Positions 42,584-53,757 of a DNA stretch of 63,268 nt are shown here, one piece after another. This DNA is from Gonapodya sp. JEL0774 (taxonomy: Eukaryota; Monoblepharomycota; Monoblepharidomycetes; Monoblepharidales; Gonapodyaceae). The notes under the pieces were generated by a model. That model was not told where the DNA came from, did not search any database, and worked only from the letters and a program-made list of their open reading frames with translations. How positions within the stretch are numbered: the stretch's first letter is position 1; each line of letters starts with the position of its first letter. The stretch lies in NCBI GenBank assembly GCA_027604505.1, contig JADIIX010000119.1, positions 1 through 63,268 of the forward strand, read 5' to 3'. The position numbers were made by a program, and so were the translations under genes.

Positions 42584-43065
42584 GAACAGAGGTGTGACGT
42601 TGAGTGGTTGCGGTACAAATGCCATGAGAGGAACGAAGCAACGGGATCGGCGTTTTTGTCGGCACAGTAAGTGCTTGGCTGGCCATATGGACACCTGAAG
42701 AAGGTTTAATTTGGAGCGAAATACAGTGTCAAATCGAAGTTGGACCCATATCAAGTGTGCATCAACGCGAAATTGTTGAAATACATCAAACTTATGTAAA
42801 TGGTGATGCTTCGTAAATTGCATCGCTAATTTTGATTTCTCTGTGCAAACTTGTAACTCAAATCGAAACCAACACACTGATTGAACCGAATCACAGCTCC
42901 TTCCGACGGGAGTTCCCCGTCCATCCTCCCACATCATTAGGTTCCGCATTCACAGCTGTGTAACCATTCAACGCACCAAGGACGTGTTGCTCCACTCTCG
43001 AGAAAAATCCGGGTGTCGTCGATAAAAGAGGCCCACCCTGAGCGCCGTACGTGGTATGGAACACA
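42584..43065. other. Convergent intergenic gap
   Basis: Separates the 3' ends of two genes that point at each other. Moderately AT-rich, presumably both 3' UTRs. No gene seen. Confidence 0.5.
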
Positions 43066-45983
43066 TCATGTGGGAAAGTTTTCGTCGAAACTACAGACGC
43101 CTGTTAAGGGATCAAAGTGAACATTCCAAGTCCTGGGGCCAAACGACGATATCTCACCTTCCAGAGCATCGGTGAACCCAACCTGCGTCCATATGTCGGC
43201 ACTCTCTCCTAATACCACACCGTTCCCGTCAATGACAAGTGGAGATTTCGACATTGGGGTGCCAACCGACTTTGCAGCTCCATCTGCGCTACTCCCTGTC
43301 GGACTTCGCAAGTGGGGTATGGCAGTCCCTACTCCACCAGACGCGGTGCGCGTGGGCGTGCGAGAATGAATATGTGGAGGAACAGAAACGAGGAGGGAGA
43401 GTTCCTTTGAAAGAATATATGCCCATGAGATGAAGCACGAAAACGGGTGTGCACATGATCGTTGATCCGATATGTGGTCGGTAGTTGTGTGGTCCCCGTT
43501 GAGCGGTATCTCCAAACCCATCTGCATCAATACATCTCGCACAGCAGCCACCGCTGATGCAATTGTCAAATTCCCCGGAGAGGACGATTCCGCCAACCGT
43601 ACCAGGGAGGTAAGAACCTCTGGTAGGCAAAGGATCCGCGGAGCGAGTGCGGGCCACCAGCGCAACAGGGGTGATCCAGAACGAGGTGGTGTAGACACGA
43701 GTGCTACAAGCATTGACGGTAGGAGAGGGGCGTTCCCAGCGCCCGTGGAAATGAGCACGCGCATCGGAACCAACGCGATCACCACAGCTTGCAAGGCCCA
43801 GTATGCGGCATAAGGTCCCATCGGAGGCACCCCCTGTTTATTCCCTCCGTCAGCAGCTCCCACTAGAACTGCTTGAGCTATCTCTCCGGCTCTCACAGCC
43901 TCGGCAACTGCCACTGGGAAGCACGGGTGCGAGATCCACGACGTATCACGATGTGCGATTGTCAAATCAACAGGACGGTGTAGTAGGACGCGAGCGGAGG
44001 AAGCAGTTAAATGGAGGAGTGCATGTGCAAGCGTGGGAGGACTGCCAGGGGTGGAATCGGGGCGAGACCAAAAGGGGAGCACACCGCGTGCATACGGCAA
44101 GGGGTGCGGCAAGCGCGCATGAAGAAGAACGAGGGTCTCGTCCAGTTGGGACTGATAATAGGTCCAGTCCGATAATAAACAAACCGACACTGCAGCATCA
44201 GCTTTATGGAAGGAGTACGGGATGCACTCACCAGCTGACCGCCTGGTTCCCAGCCTTCACCCCATGACTTAGCCGAAACAGCAACATCTTCCACCCGCGT
44301 TTCTGAGCCATCACTGCCAGATTGCGTCAACAGTGCCATGCGATGCAAATCCGCATCATAAAAAGTGCCCTTGACAGCACCGATCTTCCCAACCAGTTCT
44401 GCCAGAGAGAATTCTTGCGCGTACACATCACCATCTCTTTTCATTGGCAAGGAACCGATGTTATGCGTATACGGAAGGAGTTGAGGAGGAGCAGGTTGGG
44501 TGGAGGAGGCTAAGGAAGGTGTATCAAAGAAGTAGTCCGGACAGGGCAGGCGCAATAATCGGGATGCGGTGGGTGTGGTGGATGGGAGGTGAGCGATTCC
44601 CGATGAGAGGTTGGATTCTGAGGCAAAATTTGTGGCGTATGGTAATGGTCATGACTGGGCGATCATTCATATCGTTTTCTTTTCTAAACCACCAACCTTC
44701 CCAAAGGGTCCACCAGATTCGCCGTCGTATTTCCCTTTCAAGCCGGTGTGTTGTTTGAAACAGCGAAGATACATAAAGTGGCGATTCGTGATTGTTGGGT
44801 TCGTTAGGAAGCTCGGTGTGCATCCGAAGTTCGAGTGCAAGGGCTGGTGAAGGGGTCACATAAATCTCGTGGAGTTCGCGGGCAGGAGAAAATAAGGATA
44901 TGGGCTTACCGAGTGCTCGCGAGAGGTACCGTGACCCTTTGAAGGGTGTGAAAAGAGGACGGAAAAAAACTTTTGCGAATGGAAAGAAAACTTACGCATC
45001 CACGACATATCTCCTTCTACACATCCCACTAAGCTCGCCATAATCCATAGTGCAATAACTGTTTCTACCTCTGGAGGCCCATCCATTATCTCCGACGTTC
45101 GCAACATATCCTTTGCGAAGCAGTAAAAATAGTGGGTAGAGTTGTACGGAGAAGGAACAGAGTCTAAAGAGATGCCACTGAGGGGAAGGAAAGTACATGC
45201 CATGGCGAAGAGGGCTGTCAAGACAAGGACAGACGGTTGGGAAGAGCCCGTGACCGAGAATGTGCGCAAAAAAGTTTCCTGGTGCAAGATAGGCTGCCTT
45301 GGGTGGCATTGTTCAAAGTATACGCCAAGCAGAATAGTAGCGACTGGGAGTGGGGGAAGGTGAAGCGCTGAAGCACTGATTTGGGAGCTGGAGTGGTCCG
45401 CAAAGGTGGGTACGAACATGACGGCAGTTTCACTGCGCTCCGTTTTGAGAGCGGACTGTGAGCTCGAGTTACATCCTCCAGATCTTTGTGCTTGTGAAAA
45501 ATCTAGGAGAGATGCTTCAGCATCGAATGAGTTCTCCTTTGGCATGTCTGCCTCCGGCCTCCTCACCCCGCCATCAAAATCCGACAACTGAAAGATGTTG
45601 CCCAAAGACAAGGCACGTCGCCGAACGGTAGTTCCAGGCATGTTCACTGCTACATGATCCGGCGATGGAAGGGCTGCCAACGATCCTCGACGAAAAGTCC
45701 TTGTTGGTGCCGCACTAGTTGGCCAAGAAGGTGGGGCCGAAAGCGAACCGCGGCGCTCCAACGTTCTCCGTGGCGTACCCTCAGATATGGTTTCCGGGGA
45801 CTCCGTTCTTTGAATGCTTGGCCTTTGCTTTGGAGCCTTTCTGCCAACGGGTCGTCTCTCGTACGTGCACGCCAGTCCAGCCACAAAGCAATGGGCACAT
45901 GGATTTCCGGCATCGCAACGCTGTCGGCGCTGATTGCATCGATCACACGCCTTTTGGTCGAGACGGCGATGAAACGGTTGCAA
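43066..45983 (-). CDS. Zn(II)2Cys6 fungal transcription factor
   Basis: DNA-binding regulator of the Gal4 class. The cluster reads ACDRCNQRRQRC then DAGNPCAHCFVAGLACTY, a regular C-x2-C-x6-C-x5-C-x2-C-x6-C (about 45860-45965), followed by basic RPVGRKAPKQRP. A Ser-rich linker leads to the fungal-specific TF domain: LPVATILLGVYFEQCHPRQ and ILHQETFLRTF (about 45275-45350), VETVIALWIMASLVGCVEG, LEREIRRRIWWTLWEGWWF (about 44690-44750), then ALLHLTASSARVLLHRPVDL (about 43966-44025). Stop near 43066. No in-frame ATG lies before the cluster in this exon; an in-frame TGA comes just upstream, so the start must be in an upstream exon (ATG 46174-46176 is one candidate), with an acceptor near the CAAAAG before ACDRC. 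Targets unknown. Confidence 0.82.
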
Positions 45984-47957
45984 TTGGAGGATTCAAAAGG
46001 ATTATGTACGAGCACAAAAGACGGGAGGACCAGAAACGGACCTTTGAAACTCTTTTCGACCGCACTGATGTTAAAAGCTGTTGTCCACCTGAAACAGCAC
46101 CGCCGCTCGCGACTCTCGTCGTCAATATTGGTTCGTCTTCAGTACGTCGCGTGGATCCTGGCGACTTTGAATCCATCGAGTACCGAGCAGTTTATCAAAA
46201 GGGATTCTACGACAGCAAAAAGTATTCGAGAACAAATTGCAGTCGGTCATTTGTATGTATTAGCTCTTCCTTGTTTCAGGATGTTTGGGACCTGGCTCGT
46301 CTCGGAGGCTCCGTGACACAGGTTCCAGGACCGTGACGTGCCCGGCGAAAAATCATTCTGAAAAGAGGAGCCAAAAGTCGGGCTGATGGTCGCTCGCGAG
46401 CAATTCACGCAATCGGTTTTCGGTTTTGCAACTCGAGTTCCGTTGTTCGTCCAGGGAGTAATTGCCGAGATAAAACAAGATCCGAATACTATACTGGTTG
46501 TAAATGACTGATTATATGCGCAATTCCTGTATTGGGAGGTTAGAGAGGGGGGGAAGGACGCTCGTTCCGACCTGATCCCACCCGACAACTCCCAGTTGAT
46601 TCATCGGCACAGCGGGTTTTAGCGAGGAATTTGCACACTATTTGCACCTCTGAAAACATCCTTGTGAGGAGGAACCGCTCTGCCGGTTTACATATTAATA
46701 GTGATATTTGAGAGAACTCCGTCGCTTGGCATATGTAATCACCTCACCCCCCACCGCAGTGAAATGATTGGACCTCTCTTTTCGGCTCTACCACCCCGCA
46801 TTGTGTTTCGCAACGTGGAGATGACTTGTATTGGACACTGAAACAACCCTGATACCAGTTGATTGGTGGCCCGGTCGGGGGACCGGACGACGGGGTGAAA
46901 AGGAAAGAGAAGAGAGAGAAATGGCAAGGCACAGGCATGCAAATCGCGTAGTCTTGAGAGGACGTCAGTCCCGGTAGCATGGGAGGCAGCACAAGGGGTA
47001 GGAGAAGTGGCAGTCTCAGTTGCCAGAGGGCAAGTCTCGTGGGAGTGCTCATCCAGCGTCCAGCGTTCGATCATCCATTCCGCCTCCATACCGCGGCTCG
47101 CCCCCCATTCCCAATTCCCAGATTCTACATAAGAGTCAGCGACTCACTATTATACTTTAAAAGGGAAAAGAACACGTTCTGGGCCTTAGACTGTCGTGGA
47201 ATGAGGTTATGTACTCTCGCTTTCGAAAGTGGAGGGTTAGTGTGATTGTGGTGAACAAGGAACGATATAAAGGAAGGAAGGAATGGTGACACAACTCAGT
47301 AGTTTCATCATCAAACTTTTATCTCTCAAGTATCGCACTGTACAATGTCCTTGCAATCATCTGAATCTGTCGGTCCGTCCGTGCACGCATTTGGAAACTG
47401 TGTATCGCTGGCGGAGCGCAAACGAGGTGGCGGGAACCTGTGGCCAGGATGACGGTACCTCGCCTTTTTTCAAGATAAGAATGAATCTGGAAAAACTGGG
47501 GAAGAGATATGCTCGCAGGTAGAGTGCAGAAACTAAGGCGCTCCCGCGACCCAGAGGACCGCCTTCCATGTGACTGGACACGGGGTACGTGGGTGGAGTG
47601 AGAAGAGTTTCGAGTTTCACGTTCAAGCAAGGGGAAGTGAATTGCCGACGGGAAAACTGCTGAGGCCACCGTACGGAGGGAACAGCCGGTTCTGTCCCCC
47701 GTTTTTGGAAGACGCACCAATTTGGAAATCTCGCTGAACAAACACAAAAGTAAAATCCGCGCAAGGATTCTGTCGCACGTTGCAGTTGTGTGTCGACTTC
47801 CTTCGTCAGGGTATCCGCCAATCTTCCTAATCAGGCAGATCGAGCCAAGGCCAGGGAAAGAGAACTCTGGTGTGGCAGCCATCTGCCATCAGCACACGCA
47901 CTCGGAGAAGGGGCGGACAGGAGCGGCAAAGGGAGACGCATCCACACGCCTACACAG
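45984..47957. other. Two-kilobase intergenic region
   Basis: Upstream of both the Zn2Cys6 gene (-) and the chitinase gene (+), so it should hold both promoters and perhaps the first exon of the regulator. A TATAAA lies near 47266. A 187-codon minus frame at 47319-47882 is unlike any family known to me and is not called. Confidence 0.4.
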
Positions 47958-50900
47958 ATGCCGGCGGCCAGACGTTTGTCTGCGCGCTGGCTCGTTTTGT
48001 GCTGTGTCTGGCCTCTGATTCTGGCGGCGCCTGTAGCGGGAGGCGACCTCCGCCAGCACTCCTCCCGTCTGAGAGCGAGACAGACCCGCTCCTGCGATTC
48101 CATCTTCTTGGCGTATCGGTCAGTGATGTTCTTTGCCACTGCTTTTCTACGCATTTTTTTCAACTTTTTTTTTGTGTGTGATTCCGGATTGCACCTGTTC
48201 CACTTTGGTGCAGCTCCGGTGCCGTCATGACCGCCCAAGACCGCGCAGACTGGACGGCCTGGTAAGCGTCACCCTTGCCTATTGGGCGTTGCCTCTTCCA
48301 AAAAGCGTGCATATCTCACTCAACACTCTTGCTCTTCACGCGTTTGGTATTTACAGGGCTTGCAATACATGTAAGCACCAATCCTAATCATGGCTTGCAC
48401 AATGCACAAGATGTAGCATTGATTCGTTTCCTCTCCACCTCTAACTCCACTGACCACCAGGGTTTCCAACCGGCATCGGACAAGTCCCTCCTCCTCCTCC
48501 TCCTCCTCCTCCACCGCCTGCTTTTCCTCCACCGGCCGTGCGATCATGCGACTCGATTTACGCGAGTTACGTCGCTGGTACATTGCTGCCTTTTTCCTTG
48601 TGTTTTAATGTACGTCACATTGCAAACGTCACTGTCACCTTCTGCTTTGTAGGGATCGCATTGTCGGTCAACGATTACGCGGATTGGACGGCGTGGTGAG
48701 TTCCAAAAATACTCTTGTTAGTTGTTTTGCAATTAGGGTGATCCTGACTGCATGTCCTTCAGGGCATGCAAAACATGTGCGTGTTGTGGACGGAGATCCT
48801 TTTGCAGCCTGGATGGTCCCCCGGATCAACCACTGACCCACATCCCACATTTCACAATTCGCTTGAACTCTTCATGATACGTCGCACATTCCACATTCAC
48901 AATTCGCATCAACTCAGGGTTCCCAAGCGGGATCGGATCTCCTCCAGGTCCTCCCGCGTCTCCTTCCACCACTTTGCCTGCAGTCTCAACAACCACAGCC
49001 CCTCCTGTTCCTCCCCCGACCTCCCCACGCCCGGCCACAACCACACCCTCCCCACCACCACCATCCGTCGTGCGAACATGCGATACCATCCACGCCGCGT
49101 ACGTAACTGGAGGCGCGGCGGCGATGAAGGCGGGAGATTATGCGGACTGGACAGCATGGTGCGTAGGGAACCACTCAGGTGTTTGAGCCCACAGCGCGGC
49201 GGCTTATACTCCACCTTGTTGTTTGCCACACCAGGTCGTGCAACACATGTGCGTGGTTTTGTTTATTCACTGTTGTGTTTCGAAATCGCACCACGGACCG
49301 GAGCCACTCACTGAAACACATCCCATATCCCACCTTCACAACTTACCTGAAATCGTGATACGTCCTACTTCCAGGGTTCCCATCCGGCATTGGAGCCCCC
49401 CCAACTACGTCCACATCCCTGCCTGCTCCTGCTCCGGCCACCACCACGACCCGCACCGCCACAACCACACCGCCTCCGCCTCCTTCTCCTTCCACGACCA
49501 CTGCACGCGCACCCACGACTACGACGGTAGCGGTGGTGCGAACATGCGACACCATCTACGCCGCGTACGTAGCAGGAGGCGCGGCGGCGATGTCGGCCGG
49601 AGATTATGCGGACTGGGCGGCGTGGTGAGTTTTGTGTGTTTGGAGAGGCAGGCCAACTGTCTTCGAATGAGGATGGGGGTAGAGGTGTGGTCGGAGACTG
49701 ACCAAACCCGCTTTTTTGCGGATGTAAATCGTAGGTCATGCAACACATGTACGTCGTTCGAACCTCGTGTCGCATTAATCCCTCTCTCATTCTCTCTTAT
49801 CACTGGGCCGTGTGGGTTGCAATCGGCATACTAAGGGTTCCCCTCCGGAATCGGCTCCCCACCACGCACAACAACAACAGTCGCCATTGTCAGGACGTGC
49901 GACAGTATATACGCGAGCTACATTGCGGGTAGGCAGTTGACGGCGGCGGACTATGCCGATTGGGGAAGTTGGTGAGTGGTGCGAAACATTGTCCTCGCCG
50001 CAGTCCGCAGTCGTTTTCATACACGCTTGACATTCCTCCTTTCACAACACAGGAAGTGCAGCACTTGTGCGTATGCGTCCGGCGAGCACGCGTATCTCAC
50101 GCACGATGGGCTATGATATTCATCTCGTCTTGTTGAGCTAGGGTTTCCTCAAGGAATCGGCACCCCACCACCGACTACAACGATTCTCGCGTCCCTTCCA
50201 CCTCCTCCTACCACGATCACGTGAGTCTCACAGAGCGCGCATGCATCGGCGCCCATTTTAAACTCATAATACTTGCATTTTTGCAATGCAAACCGCCAGC
50301 AGCGCCGCGGTGCCGTCCACATCCACAACGCCTGCCCAACTCCAAGGTAAAACGTCCACGACAACAGGCCCTCCTGCAACCACCACCGGCACCACATCCC
50401 AAAGCAAAACGGACACGGCCACGACCTCTACTCTCGCCGCCACCACTATCAGAACGACCTCGCAGACGGAAACGCAGCGAACGAGTGCAAGCACCCGCTC
50501 AACGTCCACGCTGACCATGTCTTTTACCACCAGCCAGGCTGCCACCACGTCTCAAACCACAAGCAAAACCGCTACTGTCAGCACCACTTCCTCCACCTTG
50601 ACAACGTCCCCCACTACCAGCCAAACACGCACGAGCACCAGCTCTTCATCCACGCTGACGACCTCCCTGACCACCAAAACGACTTCCTCGACGCCAACTA
50701 CTTCCCGGACCACCAGTCGGACAGCCACCACCCCCTCCTCTTCCACAACAACCCGAACAACAACCCAAACCTCCTCAACCGCTTCAACAACCACCACCTC
50801 GCCACTCCCGACCTACTACTCCACGTCGCCCGGTATCGTCGGATACTATCCCAACTGGGCGCTCTACTCTCGCTCGGGTGTGCGCGCCATGAGTTTCTCT

Positions 50901-52195
50901 GGTCTCAACTTCGTCCTGTACGCGTTCTGGCAGCCCAACGCCGACGGGACAATCTCGTCGCTCGACACGTGGGCCGACCTGCAGACCGGCGGCAACGGGA
51001 TGATGCTTCAACTCAACACGGAGGTGAAGCCCCAATACCCCGGGATGAAGACCCTCCTTGCTGTTGGGGGGTACACGCTGTCAAGCAGATTCGCGGCAAT
51101 CGCGGCCTCTAAAAGTTTGAGGGACGCATTTGCGGAGTCGTGTTTGAGTGCGGTCAAGACGTACGGGTTTGACGGGATTGATATCGATTGGGAATGTGAG
51201 TGTGTTTGTGCGTGATAGGATGTTGGCGGGACACAGTTCACCACCTTCTGCTCTGCTCATCCGCACACGGCCAGTCCCCGCATCCGCAACCGAGGCGAGC
51301 AACTTTGCACTCTTAGTTGCCGCACTGCGCTCTCGTCTCGGTACAAAGTACTACATCAGTCTCGCCATGAGCGTCAACCTCTCATTCTATGGAGCGTCCC
51401 TGTTGGACATCACCAAGTGGGCTGACTTTGTGAACCTCATGACGTACGATTTCGGCGGACCCTGGGACACGTACACATCTCTCAACGCGCCGCTGTATCA
51501 CGACACAGCTACCGACCCGAATGGGGATCGAGGCAACGTCGCAGGAGTGGTGAACGCGTATAAGAGTGCTGGAGTTGCAGCGTCCAAGATGACGGTTGGC
51601 GTTGCGCTTTATGGGCATTCGGTACGAGTAAATTGCGGTGTGCGTGGGTTTGTTTTTCAGTGACTGACTTGGTTGCTTTGCGTTCTCTTTTTTACAGTGG
51701 CGAACAAATTCGATTTCTAACGGTGGACTGTACCAAACGTGTGCCCCACAGCCAGGAGGATCTCTCTCGGCGTGCATTTCCCCGCAGGGAGACTTCCTTG
51801 ACACCGTGGCCCGTACGTAGATGAGGCTGTAGGGTCAAGAATCCAAAACTCACCGTTTTCTTTTCACCACTTTGCCGTTAGCTTACACGGGAGCGTGGAC
51901 GTATCTCGGAATGCGAGGTGGCGGACTTCTAGACGGCCCAGACGTGGCAGGCGCAGGGTGGAACAGGACGTATAGAACCACCACCCGTGTTCCCACCTTG
52001 ATCTCATCCGCACCTGCAAATTCCACGTCGGGAAATTATACTTTTATTTCCTATGACGACCCAATTTCAGCTGGTGAAAAGGCGGCCTTTGCAAAGGGCG
52101 CAGGACTTGGTGGAGTGATGATGTGGGAGGTGACTGTGGACTACTCGTGGGAAATGGTTACAGCCATCGTCAAGGGCTTTGGCTTGTCTCTGTGA
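47958..52195 (+). CDS. Secreted GH18 chitinase with five N-terminal Cys/Trp modules
   Basis: Start ATG 47958; signal peptide LVLCCVWPLILAAPVAGG. Exons: 47958-48118, 48214-48261, 48357-48370, 48461-48577, 48653-48695, 48763-48776, 48918-49158, 49235-49248, 49375-49624, 49735-49748, 49836-49971, 50053-50066, 50142-50220, 50300-51195, 51275-51621, 51698-51812, 51882-52195. All phases agree and the sum is 2,817 nt, so 938 residues. Five modules of about 38-40 residues (RTCDTIYAAYVAGG, DYADWAAW, SCNTWFPSGIG) are spaced by Pro/Thr linkers. A long Thr/Ser stalk (50300-50820) follows, then GH18 from GIVGYYPNWALYSRSG; the DxxDxDxE motif is FDGIDIDWE with catalytic Glu at codon 51192-51194. Later LMTYDFGGPWD, VGVALYGHS and GGVMMWEVTVD complete the barrel. 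The enzyme should cleave chitin outside the cell; the modules may bind wall glycans. Confidence 0.92.
48087..48480 (+). repeat. Cys/Trp module 1
   Basis: Reads RSCDSIFLAYR, an intron, SGAVMTAQDRADWTAW, an intron, ACNT in a 14-nt microexon, an intron, then WFPTGIG. The most divergent copy, with a shorter central part and R for Y in the D-x-A-D-W block. Confidence 0.85.
48541..48937 (+). repeat. Cys/Trp module 2
   Basis: Reads RSCDSIYASYVAG, an intron, IALSVNDYADWTAW, an intron, ACKT in a microexon, an intron, then WFPSGIG. Keeps the internal intron after the first helix-like block, like module 1. A CCT-repeat proline run (about 48486-48512) precedes it. Confidence 0.88.
49073..49394 (+). repeat. 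Cys/Trp module 3
   Basis: Reads RTCDTIHAAYVTGGAAAM and KAGDYADWTAW without an internal intron, then SCNT in a microexon, then WFPSGIG. Confidence 0.9.
49539..49855 (+). repeat. Cys/Trp module 4
   Basis: Reads RTCDTIYAAYVAGGAAAM and SAGDYADWAAW without an internal intron, then SCNT in a microexon, then WFPSGIG. Closest to module 3, suggesting a recent duplication of that pair. Confidence 0.9.
49892..50161 (+). repeat. Cys/Trp module 5
   Basis: Reads RTCDSIYASYIAG, RQLTAADYADWGSW, then KCST in a microexon, then WFPQGIG. Followed directly by the Thr-rich stalk before the catalytic domain. Confidence 0.88.
50300..50820 (+). repeat. Thr/Ser-rich stalk
   Basis: Low-complexity coding stretch with repeating TTSxT-type units and Gln, linking the modules to the GH18 domain. 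Likely O-glycosylated. Confidence 0.8.
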
Positions 52196-52408
52196 TGCTG
52201 GACATTACAAATAGCTAGAAGAAAAGTTTTGGAATCTTTATCGAAGAAACTATTTATTCTGAACTTGGAGTAGGCACAAAAAGACCTGATAAGGTTGCTC
52301 GCTCGATTGAATGCTCTCGTGGATACGGGAATAATACATCTGTATTCGGTTGATCGAATAATCTAGGTTACACTGTGCTCACACAGGAACAAAACACACT
52401 TGTACTGA

Positions 52409-53545
52409 CTACTCCAAATAATTGAGTCCGTTATCGGGCAAATTCCGTGCGTCCAAAATGTCGACATGTAATTCATTCTCCGACACGATCGCTGCTCGAG
52501 CCACAGCGGGATCGCCCCTCCATGTTGCGTCGACGCGGAATCCGTACTGTGGGGTTGTGGTGTGCCAGTCGCGCCGTGCGCCACCTCGCAGGTCACGAAG
52601 GCTCTTATTCCCCAGACCCAAGTTGGCCGCCAGGTCTTGTGCGAGGAGTCTTAAGGCCAGTTTTGTTCCCGAAAAGCGGATGGATGCGCCGTAGAATTTG
52701 GAGGAGGTGTCGGAATCTCGCTTAAAGAAGAATGCGGTGTAGCACCATTCTGAATCGATGCCTTCCCGCCGACGAGCATCTGCGATGAACGATGAGAAGG
52801 CAGGAGAAAGTAAAGATTGAAATGCATCCGCTCGAAGCCTAGTAAAAGAGCAGTGACAGGAGTTTTTTCGGGTTTGGTCAGAGTTCAGCAATCTCCTCAC
52901 CACCAATACGTGCTTCGAAAGTTTTTCACTTCTGGAGCGGCAGGAAGTCGTTCACCAAAGTCTTGGCTGCCATTCGCATTTGGGTAGAGTTGTTGTACGA
53001 TTCGCGTTGGCGACATTCCAAGGCACAGGGACGGAAACAAATCATTGACTTCCACGATCCTGTTCACGTCCTTGTGTGCTGTTTCCAGGTGGCCATCCAG
53101 CCCTTCTCGTGTACCGATCCACCTGCAATCCGGGGAATGTATACATCGCACCCTTAGCGATGCCAGGATGGATTTTACGAGAATGGCACTGTCACGAAGC
53201 TGGGATTCGCTCAGGGAAGCGCGCGAATGTGGACAAGTTGCATTTCGTTGGAGCCCTAAGCAAGTCATTAATACGATGTCTTGGGTACGATAAATTGCAG
53301 CGCCTGTGACACCTACAGAGGCGAATACACTGTCTGCAAAACGTGTGCGGCTGGGCGCATCCATCATCGACGGGATCGACGACTGGACGGAAGTGGGGGA
53401 AAGAAGGAGTATATTCAGAAATCGAAGAACTGCAGCGAGCTTCCCCCGTTTTTCACGTACTAGGGCACTGGCACACGATGCACACAAGATGCGGCGATGG
53501 TGGGTCGATGTACTCGAGCTCTTGCGAGGTGTAACTGATGTCCAT
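52409..53545 (-). CDS. RING plus TRAF-type zinc-finger protein (candidate E3 ligase)
   Basis: Start ATG 53543-53545 (MDISYTSQELEYIDPP). Exon 1 53461-53545 ends in CIVCQCP; exon 2 53317-53382 gives IVDPVDDGCAQPHTFC and RQCIRL; exon 3 starts 53255 with WLQRNATCPHSRASLSESQL. This makes a RING-like C-x2-C...C-x4-H-x2-C-x2-C...C-P-x2 with the last position Ser instead of Cys. A TRAF-type finger follows (VRCIHSPDCRWIGTREGL then DGHLETAH), the arrangement seen in NRDP1 and TRAF-like proteins. The C-terminal exon (about 52409-52840) has AFQSLLSPAFSSFIADARRR and WCYTAFFFKRDSDTSSKFYG and is not recognised. The substrate is unknown. Phases of the first three exons agree. Confidence 0.7.
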
Positions 53546-53757
53546 TATGTTACAGCAATATACTGTCGGACTAATCCTGCAACCTCATCGAATAAAGCAC
53601 TGCACTTTCCCAAAACGCCAGCAACACTTTCACAAAACGATCTATGTCTTTTATATATGGTAGACTGACAGTACGTATATCGTAGCTATTATGAAGTGCA
53701 CAATTCTTGAATGCAGCTTGTCCTTGCACAGTCACACAAAGGAGGATCTACTGCAAT

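Larger units (their letters stand above)
48357..50066 (+). other. Five 14-nt microexons
   Basis: Exons 48357-48370, 48763-48776, 49235-49248, 49735-49748 and 50053-50066 are each exactly 14 nt. Each is bounded by AG on the left and GT on the right. Each enters in phase 2 and leaves in phase 1, so both flanking tryptophan codons are split (TG then G, T then GG). Sequences differ (GGCTTGCAATACAT, GTCGTGCAACACAT, GAAGTGCAGCACTT and so on) but all encode x-Cys-x-Thr. Confidence 0.88.

Noticed and set aside
40930-42949. Several long minus-strand frames opposite the disordered-protein gene
   Set aside because: Pro/Ser-rich mirror frames of a GC-biased coding exon; the plus-strand exon is one 2.8-kb open frame.
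45654-46336. Long plus-strand open frames over the zinc-cluster region
   Set aside because: They are antisense to the cluster exon and its upstream region and show no family pattern.
47319-47882. 187-codon minus-strand frame
   Set aside because: No recognisable domain, no support from splice pattern, and it lies in the expected chitinase promoter.
48461-49394. Classification of the repeated modules as LysM or CBM18
   Set aside because: Cys number and spacing and the DYADW and TWFPSGIG blocks do not fit either family.
48087-50161. Possible CRISPR-like or tandem DNA repeat
   Set aside because: The repetition is at protein level with diverged DNA and clear exon-intron structure; spacers are coding linkers or introns.
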